Source: CAYWMP01 sp964459445 | GTDB lineage: Bacteria > Desulfobacterota > DSM-4660 > Desulfatiglandales > HGW-15 | Assembly (NCBI GenBank): GCA_964459445.1 | Contig: CAYWMP010000078.1 | Coordinates: forward strand, 1 to 25,435 | Reading direction: 5' to 3' | Length of the DNA stretch: 25,435 bases | Notes under the pieces: model-generated | What the model was told of the DNA's origin: nothing | Seen by the model: the letters and a program-made list of their open reading frames with translations, nothing else | The model's database searches: none | Program-made: the position numbers and the translations under genes | Shown here: positions 15,107-23,800 of the stretch, in pieces | Layout of the letters: each line of letters starts with the position of its first letter | Position numbering within the stretch: position 1 is the stretch's first letter

Positions 15107-17421
15107 TTTTTGAGCACCTCGAGGATCTCGGCTGACGTGATGGGAACATGGAAAAAATCATGTCCCGTGGCATCTTGAAGGGCGTTTAGAATCGTTGGCG
15201 AAACCGCCACCATGGGATGTTCGGCGATGCATCTTGCCCCATAGGGTCCGCGTATCTCAGGTGTTTCGATGCATTCTACGACCTGCCTCCCCGGCATATC
15301 GGAAATCCGAGGCATCTTGTATTTGGCCCAGGTCGCATTTCTTAACTTTCCCCTATCTTCAAATTCGATCTTTTCTTTTAGGGTTTGCCCAATGCCCATC
15401 ACGACGCCTCCGACCACTTGACCCCGAATCATTTGCGGGCTGATCACCTTTCCAACGTCAAAGGAGGACACGAATTTGTCGATCATGACCTCGCCTGTCT
15501 TCTTGTCCACCCTCAGTGCACAACCCTGGCACCCAAAGGTCCAGGTGCCCCCTGCGGCACCCATGCCGAACCTGGGATCAGGCTCGACATATCCCGACAA
15601 TCGGTCGCCTGCGGTCGCCTCCGCGACCTCTCCGACTGTCAGACCGTTTTCATGCATGTATCCTCGCACCAGATCCTTAACAGCCACGCTCCGTTCCGCG
15701 TCCGCCTTGATATAAACACGCTCTCCATCATATTCGAGCGCCTCAATTTCCGCCCTCAAGACCCTTGCTGCATTTTCTTTTAGGATCTTGATGGCCTTTT
15801 CTGCCGTCCTAATGATGGCGTTTCCGCCCCTATAGGTGAACATGGAAGCCACGGTCTGCCATTCCCAGGGCGTGTGCTGCGTATCGATCTCTCTGAAGAT
15901 TGATACACGCTCCAACGGCACCTTGAGTGCCTCCGCTGCGATCTGGCGCATGGCCTGTTGCGCCCCCTGCCCCATATCTATACCGCCCAAATTGACCTGA
16001 ACACTCCCGTCCCCGCAGAATTTGATTTGGCAACAGGAAGAGGCATTGGGCGCGCCCTTCGGGGATTTCATCATGGACGCCACACCCTTGCCGTAGAGAT
16101 ATCGGTCGTCCTCTCTGGGTGTTCGATCCGAGAGCAGATCTTTTTCAACCCTTTCAAGACACGCAAAGAGGTTGCCGTTTTCATCCACTATGGTTTCTCC
16201 CAGGGCGTTCTTTCTGCCTTCGCAAAGGAAATTCTTCCTGCGAAGTTCGAGGGGAGACATCTTCAACTTCCGCGCCATAAGATCGACCAACCGCTCCGAC
16301 ACAAAACAGCCTTCGGGGTGTCCATAACCTCGATAGGCGCCCACCGGCGGCGTATTGGTATAGACCCCATAGGCATCCACATGACAATGTTCTATCGCGT
16401 AGGGACCGACGCTGTTGTGTCCTGCGACCGTGACGATATTTGTTGCCGTATCCCCAAAGGCTCCGTCAGAGAAATAGAGCTCCGCCTGAAAGGCCGTAAA
16501 AGTGCCGTCATTTCTGGCTCCGAGTTTCGCCCTGGCCTTCATGCCGCGGCCCAGAACCGTACTGGTCATGACCTCCTTACGGCTACATATGAACCGAACC
16601 GCGTATCCGGGCAAGGACCTGGCCGCATAGGCAATCATAGGCTCTATGGTTACATCCGACTTCCCGCCGAACCCGCCGCCAAGATAGGGCACATGCACGC
16701 GGACTTGAGAATGGGGGAGATCGAACATGTCGGCCACGACCTGCTGGAGGATAAAGGGCGCCTGGGTGCTCGCCCAGATTTCGACTTTGTCCTTGCCCTC
16801 CCAACGGCAAATGACCCCGTGGGGCTCAAGTGCCGAGTGTGCACTGAGTGGGATCTCGAATTCCCCTTCAACCGTTATGTCGGAAAGTTTTAGCCCCTGG
16901 TCGATATCGCCTTTTCTCAATTTGTAATGATGGAAAATGTTCGTGCCGGATTCAGGAAAATAGGAGGTTAGGTGTTTGTATTGTTCCAGTTGTTCATGAA
17001 TGAGGACATCTTTGTTCTCAGCCGATTCTATGGGGTCCAACAAAACCGGGAGCGGATCGTATTGCACGACTATTTTTGAAACCGCCCTTTTGGCATGGTC
17101 CAGGCTATCGGCAATAACGACGGCTACCGGTTCGCCGATGTGCCTGACTTTGTCGACTGCTATGGGATTCTGATCGAGAAAACCGCAGGCACCAAAAAAG
17201 ATGCTGCAATCCTTGCCGGTGACAACTTTGAATACGCCTTCACTTTTTTCGGCCCCGGATGTATCCATGGATTTTATGCGGGCATGGGCATAGGCGGGAC
17301 GAAGGACCTGGGCGTGCAGGGTCTGAGGGATTTTTAGGTCGGCAATATACTGGGCCATGCCCGTGATTTTGGCATAACCATCGACCTTCTCAAAGGACTT
17401 CCCGACATAGTTAAAGGGCAT
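15103..17421 (-). CDS. Molybdopterin-binding subunit of a xanthine-oxidase-family hydroxylase
   Basis: Catalytic Mo-cofactor subunit (772 residues), which hydroxylates, oxidises or reductively dehydroxylates an aldehyde, aromatic or N-heterocyclic substrate. The N-terminal a/b hammerhead region (GKSFEKVDGYAKITGMAQY) is followed by the GGGFGGKSD motif, GAYRGYGHPEG, DMGQGAQQAM and, near the C-terminus, GARCIAEHP with the expected catalytic Glu. The AYRGYGH loop differs from the AYxCSFR loop of true aerobic CO dehydrogenase, so this is not form I CoxL. Gene order is large subunit, then 2Fe-2S subunit, with a 4-bp overlap, and no FAD subunit in the window. Electrons may go to another acceptor, as in the two-subunit IorAB type. 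The substrate is unknown. Confidence 0.92.
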   Translation of the reverse strand: MPFNYVGKSFEKVDGYAKITGMAQYIADLKIPQTLHAQVLRPAYAHARIKSMDTSGAEKSEGVFKVVTGKDCSIFFGACGFLDQNPIAVDKVRHIGEPVAVVIADSLDHAKRAVSKIVVQYDPLPVLLDPIESAENKDVLIHEQLEQYKHLTSYFPESGTNIFHHYKLRKGDIDQGLKLSDITVEGEFEIPLSAHSALEPHGVICRWEGKDKVEIWASTQAPFILQQVVADMFDLPHSQVRVHVPYLGGGFGGKSDVTIEPMIAYAARSLPGYAVRFICSRKEVMTSTVLGRGMKARAKLGARNDGTFTAFQAELYFSDGAFGDTATNIVTVAGHNSVGPYAIEHCHVDAYGVYTNTPPVGAYRGYGHPEGCFVSERLVDLMARKLKMSPLELRRKNFLCEGRKNALGETIVDENGNLFACLERVEKDLLSDRTPREDDRYLYGKGVASMMKSPKGAPNASSCCQIKFCGDGSVQVNLGGIDMGQGAQQAMRQIAAEALKVPLERVSIFREIDTQHTPWEWQTVASMFTYRGGNAIIRTAEKAIKILKENAARVLRAEIEALEYDGERVYIKADAERSVAVKDLVRGYMHENGLTVGEVAEATAGDRLSGYVEPDPRFGMGAAGGTWTFGCQGCALRVDKKTGEVMIDKFVSSFDVGKVISPQMIRGQVVGGVVMGIGQTLKEKIEFEDRGKLRNATWAKYKMPRISDMPGRQVVECIETPEIRGPYGARCIAEHPMVAVSPTILNALQDATGHDFFHVPITSAEILEVLKK

Positions 17422-17464
17422 TCTTCTTCTCCCGGATAGAACCTTTGCCCCAAAATGGGGACAT

Positions 17465-17495
17465 TAAATCTAAATGATTTATAAGATTTAGGCAA
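17465..17495 (-). promoter_or_regulatory. Candidate promoter and operator of the molybdoenzyme genes
   Basis: On the - strand, TTGCCT (complement of 17490-17495) and TAGATT (complement of 17467-17472) are 17 bp apart, about 45 bp ahead of the start codon. The -10 overlaps the inverted repeat TAAATC-TAAAT-GATTTA (17465-17481), a possible repressor site. Confidence 0.35.
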
Positions 17496-17631
17496 GGGGG
17501 ATGAGTGATGGATACTAGTTCATAGATACTGGATCCTTGATACTGGATTTCGGTTATCTAACGGTGAAAAAGAACTTGATGCTGGACCCTATTGCAGATT
17601 CTGGTTTCCTGCTTGACAGTAATTCCCTTTA

Positions 17632-17811
17632 GAGGCTGGCTGAAAATGCTCAGATGGCAAGTTGAGTTCACGAAATCCCGCTACGCGGGGGCTTGCAAGA
17701 TTTTTGGAGTCACCGTCAAGGAACGGTATCTTCGAGAGGCGTACGAAGTCGGTACGCTGCAGAGACGAAAATTGAACGCAACGCCGCAGATGAGTGCTTT
17801 TCGGCAGCCTC
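17632..17811 (-). repeat. MITE-like inverted-repeat element, diverged copy B
   Basis: About 180 bp with imperfect inverted ends: left GAGGCTGGCTGAAAATGCTC, and the reverse complement of the right end GAGGCTGCCGAAAAGCACTC. Read on the - strand it follows the order of the element at 6619: end, CATCTGCGGCGTTGCG, a hairpin core with GCGTAC/GTACGC arms (17736-17761), a GGGATTTCG block, CTTGC and the other end. It adds an inner palindrome CCCGCTACGCGGG. No protein is encoded. Confidence 0.65.
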
Positions 17812-17911
17812 CTCTACGTATTTACTCAGTATTGACTTTTAGAGCCCTTTACTCTTAATCTAGCAGAGAAATGAGTCTCCTCCCTTTAGCCATCAGGTTG
17901 GGGGTCAATTC

Positions 17912-18109
17912 ATGAACAACCTCATTAAATCTTGCATTTCCGATTCTGCGGCGGAAGCCGCCGATCTCCATATATTACAAAACCAGATTAGGGAATTCCG
18001 GATTGAGGAATTTAGAGAGATATGGACAATTAGCCCCATTGAAACGGGATCCCTTGTCAATTCCCGCAAAATGAATTTGCAGCATTCTCCAGAGGCCATA
18101 GTGCGATGA
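17912..18109 (+). CDS. Possible small protein coupled to the next gene, weakly supported
   Basis: A 65-codon frame starting MNNLIKSCISDSAAEA, with a GGGGG-containing stretch 7-8 nt before its ATG. Its TGA overlaps the ATG of the following gene as ATGA. The overlap is the main reason to consider it real. The middle part (LHILQNQIREFRIEEFREIW) could form an amphipathic helix. No family is recognised and an opposing frame of similar length overlaps it, so it may be spurious. Confidence 0.22.
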   Translation: MNNLIKSCISDSAAEAADLHILQNQIREFRIEEFREIWTISPIETGSLVNSRKMNLQHSPEAIVR

Positions 18110-18984
18110 GTGAAAGAAAAATAAAAGATATATGGCCTAAACCAGGCGATACTTGCGCTATTACTGTAATAAACAAACATAAGGAAGGAACGCTCCTTTT
18201 TGATCAAGTGTGGAGCGCGCCAGATTTTCCATGGGAAAAGTTTAGTCTTGATCCACCGCCTAAATCAGTCATTTTCTATTCCGACAGTATTGCAAGAATG
18301 ATGTTGGAGGTTTCAGATGTTTGGTTAAGCGAAATGGTAAGAACGCTAATCAGTTCAAAAAAAGAAGACTATGAGAATCGCACTTCTCACGATGTGCAAA
18401 AATTGATGACTTCGCAATATATGCGAGCATTTTGTGCCGTATGCGCAGAATGTGAAATCGATGTTACTCCCATTTATCCAACTCTAAGAATATTTAATGA
18501 TGAATTTCAATCAGGAGATCATGAAGCCTACCAAGCAGTGCTTGAAAACATAGACGTTGTAGATGCTCAAAAATTGGGCTGGGACCAGGTTCTTGAATTC
18601 AGAAAAGATCAACAATCGCGGGACAATTACAGAGCTCTCCGGATATGGATTCAAGATGCATTGAAGGGAAAATCTATAGCTGAATGTACTGACATCATAG
18701 GGGACATGCTAATCAAGTATGAAGAGGCAATTGAGAAGCATGGATTTACAACCAAAATAGGTGCATTCAAAACAGTGTTTACATCAGGGGCTATTGGACT
18801 GAGCGGCATTATGATGCCGGCAGATTGGGCGGCAATGATATCTGGAGCCTTAGCTGTAGGCTCTGCCTGGGCCGGTATTGAATTTCTCAAGCTTGACTTG
18901 GAGGAAATCGAACGATCAAAGCCGTCAGAGATCGCATTGATTCATGAGATAAAGAAAGAGTTTGGGAAACCAGACGGAGAATAA
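18106..18984 (+). CDS. Uncharacterised protein with hydrophobic C-terminal region
   Basis: A 292-residue protein of no family that I can name. The N-terminal part is soluble and mixed. A central segment (LGWDQVLEFRKDQQSRDNYRAL, then WIQDALKGKSIAE) is charged and helical, the kind of segment seen in several uncharacterised phage- and island-borne proteins. Residues about 224-266 (VFTSGAIGLSGIMM to ALAVGSAWAGIEF) are hydrophobic enough for one or two membrane helices, and a charged tail (LDLEEIERSK) follows. AGAGG precedes the ATG by about 10 nt. The base composition is more A+T-rich than in the metabolic genes to its left, which fits an acquired region. It may work with the pentapeptide membrane protein encoded 60 bp downstream, but that is only positional. 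Confidence 0.6.
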   Translation: MSERKIKDIWPKPGDTCAITVINKHKEGTLLFDQVWSAPDFPWEKFSLDPPPKSVIFYSDSIARMMLEVSDVWLSEMVRTLISSKKEDYENRTSHDVQKLMTSQYMRAFCAVCAECEIDVTPIYPTLRIFNDEFQSGDHEAYQAVLENIDVVDAQKLGWDQVLEFRKDQQSRDNYRALRIWIQDALKGKSIAECTDIIGDMLIKYEEAIEKHGFTTKIGAFKTVFTSGAIGLSGIMMPADWAAMISGALAVGSAWAGIEFLKLDLEEIERSKPSEIALIHEIKKEFGKPDGE

Positions 18985-19046
18985 AAGGCAAAAAGGGTAA
19001 AGCTCAAATCTTAAGCATTCAATACAACTTAAAATCTCTCAGGAGC

Positions 19047-20015
19047 TTGAACAATGGAACCGTATCGATTCCTGAATGGAAACAAGGAATAACCGCACTC
19101 GTTTTGGTTGGGAGTTTCATTGGCATACTTTGGATGAGCAGGCCTCCTGGGTTTCTCAAATGGCTATTCTGGGATTTTTCAGGACTACGTTTTATCATTG
19201 GAAAAATTAACCCTCCGGATAAGGAAACCTTAGAAGCAAAAGCATATAAAGCACCAGCGACCTTTTTTATATGGTTCGTTGGTTTGTATGTAGCATTCTT
19301 CGGTGTCGCGTCTCAGAGATATGAAAACAATGTTGATAGGGTTGAAAACCGAACCAATGCAGTGTTAGCACTCATTATAAAAGATGAGACGAGAAATAAC
19401 GCATTAGGACTTGTTCCCAAAGTACAAAACATGCAAATTCCAATTAAACCGGATATTTTGAATCCGGTGGATAATGTGAGTTCCTTTTTCTCTCTTAAAT
19501 CACAAGGCCATGAAGATAGTATAGAAATACTGAAAGAAACCGTTGTTGGTTTCAGGAAAGACCTTTCAAATGCTAACCTGACCTTAGTCAGACTGAACTG
19601 GGCAAACCTGCAGGAAGCCAACCTGCAGCAAGCAGATCTAACAAATGCCAATCTCCAGGATGCCAAATTGCAGGAAGTCAGCTTGCGCGACGATACGAGC
19701 TCAATTACGGGACTGAGAGCAATTCCGGCCGTTCCAGGATTGAGAAGATCGAGTTTTACGGTTCAGATAACAATACGACTATCCCGCCGGTCACCTTTGA
19801 ATGGGAAGAGGGCGGTAGCGGCACTTACGCAAGCGAAACCACAACAAGCGGACCGGGCGGAGAGGGCAAAGGGTATATCCATTTTGCGGATGTCAACGGC
19901 GATGCCAGGACGGATCTCATCAAACACGACTCAAGCGGCACGGTCTACACCTTTCTATCCAATGGTGATGGAACCTATGAGAGTTACACGACAACCGAAG
20001 GCCCGGGAGGTGTAG
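19047..20015 (+). CDS. Pentapeptide-repeat membrane protein, broken; shifts out of frame near 19686
   Basis: The genuine part is about 19047-19686. It has two hydrophobic helices (ITALVLVGSFIGILWM near residue 15, FFIWFVGLYVAFFGVAS near 72), a linker, and a run of A(N/D)L-type pentapeptides (ANLQEANLQQADLTNANL, residues about 190-207). Beyond about codon 213 the translation loses all character, because the DNA there encodes the SpvB/Rhs protein in another frame. The 5' end is also doubtful. The frame opens with TTG only 1 nt after AGGAG. The ATG with ideal spacing (19054) is in a different frame and stops after 12 codons. Two -1-type disruptions suggest a decayed gene or sequence errors. Confidence 0.5.
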   Translation: MNNGTVSIPEWKQGITALVLVGSFIGILWMSRPPGFLKWLFWDFSGLRFIIGKINPPDKETLEAKAYKAPATFFIWFVGLYVAFFGVASQRYENNVDRVENRTNAVLALIIKDETRNNALGLVPKVQNMQIPIKPDILNPVDNVSSFFSLKSQGHEDSIEILKETVVGFRKDLSNANLTLVRLNWANLQEANLQQADLTNANLQDAKLQEVSLRDDTSSITGLRAIPAVPGLRRSSFTVQITIRLSRRSPLNGKRAVAALTQAKPQQADRAERAKGISILRMSTAMPGRISSNTTQAARSTPFYPMVMEPMRVTRQPKAREV

Positions 20016-20889
20016 GCGAGGGACTGGTGTTCCTGGCTGATACCAATGCGGACGGCAAAGCGGATCTTATCAAATTCAATACCAGCGGAACGGTCTATAC
20101 CTTTCTCTCAAATGGTGACGGGACCTTTGATGAAGCAAATTATCACACAAACGACGGCCCCGGAGGTGCAGGCAAAGGATATGTCAACATCGCGGATATC
20201 AATGGTGACGGCCGTGTCGATCTGATCAAACACGATTCGGGCGGCGCTGTTTATACCTATATCACCAATAGCGACGGCAGCTTCAGCACGAGTTACCACA
20301 CGACAAATGGACCCGGAGGGGATGGCGAGAACAAGGTCACCCTGGCTGATTCCAATGGGGACGGCAAGGCTGATCTCATCAAATTAGACTCGGATGTAAG
20401 CAACGTCTATGTCTACAACTTCCTATCGAACGGCGACGGCACCTTTGACAGTAACTACAGCACCAACACCAGCGCTGTGCCCAACATCCACGTGGCGGAT
20501 ATCAATACGGACGGCCTCACGGACCTTATCCGGTACAAGGATGACGGCACGGTCCACATGTATCCCTCCAAAGGCGACGGCACCTTTGACGGAAATTACT
20601 TTTCCCACACCGGCCCAGGTGGGGAAGGCTCGGGCCTTGTCCATTTTGCGGATGTAAATGGGGACGGATACACAGATCTCATCAAGCAAAAGACCGATGG
20701 CACGGTCTACACCTACCTGGCACATGGCGACGGCACCTTTGAAGACGACCGTTCCAACAGCGGCCCTGGCGGAGATGGGGAGGGTCTAGTTCATTTTGCC
20801 GATGTGAACGGGGACCGGCTCGGGGATCTCATTAAACACTCAAACGATGGTACGGTCTACACTTACGTGGCCAATGGTGATAGCCCCGC
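19859..20889 (+). repeat. Seven FG-GAP/VCBS-type coding repeats of about 150 bp
   Basis: Seven tandem units of about 48-52 residues follow the plan GxGxxxxADxNGDGxxDLIKxxxxGTVYTYLSNGDGTF with a GPGG spacer. The D-x-N-x-DG loops are predicted calcium ligands, as in integrin-like propellers. The first unit lies upstream of the only usable start codon at 20027, in the same frame. Unit 4 has an insertion (DVSNVYVYN), and unit 7 has lost part of the loop (NGDRLGD). A seven-bladed propeller is a reasonable structural reading. Confidence 0.85.
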
Positions 20890-23800
20890 CGGATTGCTTA
20901 CCGCCATGCGGAACACCCCCGGGGCCAGCATTGATCTCGAATACGAATCCTCCTCCTCATACCAGAATACCCTCCTGCCCTTCGTGCTCTACACCGTATC
21001 TTCCATGTCCGTAGATGACGGCTTCGACAACCTCACCATAATGGATTACACCTACTCAGGCGGCCTCTATGACCATCAGACCAGGGAATTCAGGGGATTT
21101 GAACAGGTCAAGCAGACCAACCACAATGATACGACCGTCGAGACCTGGTATCACCAGGAGGAGTACCTGAAGGGCCGGCAATATAAAGTAGAAGCCAAAG
21201 ACTCGCTAGGCGAGCTTTTGACAGAGACGAACCTGACTTGGGAAAAGGTTTATCTGACCGGCTCAAACGGCATATGGGCGTTTGTGAAACTGGTCCGGAA
21301 GCGGACCGAAAACTATGACGATGAGACCGTTTTTGTCCAGAAAGACTACATCTATGACGATGAAGATGAAACCTATACAGAAAAAGCAGGAAACTTGATT
21401 GAAACCGTGTCTTCTGGCAGGGACGCTGAATCCATAACCAAGATCAATGTATATGAGAATGTCGGGGATTGGGTCTGGAGGCTCACCCAAGCCACCCTCC
21501 TGAACGAGGCGAGCTCAAAGGTCAGGGAAACGACCTATGAATACGAGGCCGACACCGGGAATCTGCTCGCAAAAGAATACTGGCATGAAGAAGGCACAAA
21601 TCCCAGAATGACAATGACTTACGACACCTACGGGAATCCGGAAACCCTCACCGATGCCAGGCTCAATCTCACAACGACGGAATTTGATGTTGAAACCCAC
21701 ACTTTCCCTGTGCGGATTATTTATCCTGAAACCAATGGGGTCAGCCATATCAAGGAATTTGGGTATAACGACACCATTGGCAAGGTGGCCTGGGAAAAGG
21801 ATGTAAACGGTAATGAGACATCCTATACCTACGATGCCTTCGGACGTCCGGAACAGGTCGATTATCCGGACGGTGGGCAGGCAGGCACCATCTACTATGA
21901 CTATGCTCTGCCCCGGCAAAAGATCACCTGGATAAAGGAAAATGGGGTCGGCAATACCATAGATAAATACGAATACAGGGACGGGTTGGGAAGACTGATT
22001 CAGGCCATCACGTTCGGAGAAGACAACAAGAGCATCATCACGCGGATACATTACGATGAGATGGGACGAAAATATCTGGTTGAAGGTCCCTTCTTTGCCA
22101 GTGGGGTTGGTTACCCCAAAGAGCCTCCAACCGAATACCCCTGGCAGCAGACCTTCTATGACGATCGGGGGAGACCTGTCAGGGTTGATAGTCCGGATGC
22201 CGAACATGGCACTATCACAGCTACAATAAGCTACAGCGGCTTTTCGACGATCATGCAAGACCCTGATGGGGCAAAAAAAACGGAGACAAAGGATTATCTC
22301 GGGAGAGTGATTCAGGTAATCGAACACGGGGATTACGAGCAGCAGTACATCACCCGATATGAATACAACGCAGCCGGGGATCCATTGAAAACCATAGACG
22401 CAGAAAACAACGAAACCATTATTACCTATGACACCCTGGGCAGAAAACGAACCATCCAGGACGCTGACATGGGTTATTGGGCCTATACCTATGACGACAA
22501 CGGGAACCTGAAAACCCAAACTGACGCTAAAAACCAGACCATTACCTTTACTTACGACGAGCTGAACAGGGTCACGGATAATGTCTATACCGAGTCAGGC
22601 ACCACGACAGAGATACAATCACCCGTCACTTATACCTATGACTTAGCAGTCAACGGCACAGGGAGACTATCATCTGTAAGCAATTCGAAGGTGACCACCG
22701 CGTTCAATGAATATGATGTCATGGGAAGGGAGAAGAGTGTATCAAAGATCATCGATGGAGACCCGGCCGAATACACGACGGACTTTGAATATGACTATTC
22801 CGGAAAACTCACAAGGATCATATATCCTGACGGTTTCGACGTAAGCTACGGCTATTATCCCGGGTCAGGACTCATGCGATCTGTCATGGGCTCCGACCTG
22901 GTGGAATATGCGGTTTACACGCAGTATGAGCCCACAGGCAAGACAGGCCAGGTGAACAACGGCAATGAAACTGCCACAAGGTATTCTTATGATTCCTGGT
23001 CAACAAGGCTGACCGGAATTATCACAGCTGACCCGACCTACAAGCCAGAGAACGACATTCTGAACAGGGAATATAACTATACCCCTGCCGGCGACATCAG
23101 CAAGATTACTAATGACCTGAAGGGCATTACTTACGAATACGAGTACGACAAACTTCACCGCCTTGTCGGTGAAACATCGACAGGCACCCAGCCGCCCACC
23201 AACTACACTGTGCTTTCCTTTGATCATGATGATCCGAACCATGCCCATGCCGTCTCCGAGATTACACTCAATAGCGAGGTCTACAGCTACTTTTATGATG
23301 GAAACGGCAATATGACCGGCGGCCCGGATGCCACAGATCCCGCTAATGTAACCTCCCGAGCCCTTACGTACAATGCTGACAATATGCCCATCCAGATCGA
23401 TCACGCAAACGGCGTGGTCGAGTTCGTATATGACGGTGATGGAAAAAGGGCCAAGAAGATCGTTCTAGGCGGAAGTGTTACCTATTATATTGGTGGCCAT
23501 TTTGAAATAAAAGCCGGCGTCATTACAAAACACATCTTTTCAGGCGATACAAGAATCGCCTCAATAGTAGGCAGCTCCGTATACTATTTCCACAAAGATC
23601 ACCTCGGCAGTTCAACGGCCGTAACGGATGCAAACGCCGTTGTGGTGGAAACAACCGAGCACTCACCATTCGGAGCCATCCGGGAGCATACTGGCAGCGA
23701 TGTGACGAACTACCGATTCACCGACCAGGAACTCGATCCCGAAACCGGTCTCTATAACTACGGCGCAAGGTTATATGATCCTATTATTGGGAGGTTTACC

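Larger units (their letters stand above)
17422..17911. other. Intergenic stretch with promoter, short degenerate repeats and an inverted-repeat element
   Basis: Between the molybdopterin-subunit start and the first genes of the right-hand block. It holds a candidate - strand promoter (17467-17495), degenerate repeats of GATACTGGAT and variants between about 17512 and 17552, and the inverted-repeat element 17632-17811. An open frame across 17592-17858 is explained by that element and is not called as a gene. Confidence 0.55.

Noticed and set aside
15958..16893. Long + strand open frame (311 codons) opposite the molybdopterin subunit gene
   Set aside because: Antisense to a gene with unmistakable family motifs along its whole length.
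15103..17421. Aerobic CO dehydrogenase large subunit (CoxL)
   Set aside because: The active-site loop is AYRGYGH and not AYxCSFR, and no CoxM subunit is present.
17508..17552. Clustered GATACT(G/A)GAT-like units as a CRISPR or iteron array
   Set aside because: Units are short, degenerate and irregularly spaced, with no spacers of constant length and no replication or cas gene nearby.
17592..17858. Open frame of 88 codons on the + strand
   Set aside because: It lies almost wholly on the inverted-repeat element 17632-17811, so its codons are explained by the repeat; no family features.
19670..19700. Programmed -1 frameshift between the pentapeptide and Rhs frames
   Set aside because: The direction of shift fits, but no X XXY YYZ slippery heptamer or clear stimulatory stem was found at the junction; a deletion or recombination is simpler.
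21515..22519. Long - strand open frame (334 codons) opposite the Rhs gene
   Set aside because: Antisense shadow of YD-repeat coding sequence; no independent start signal or family resemblance.
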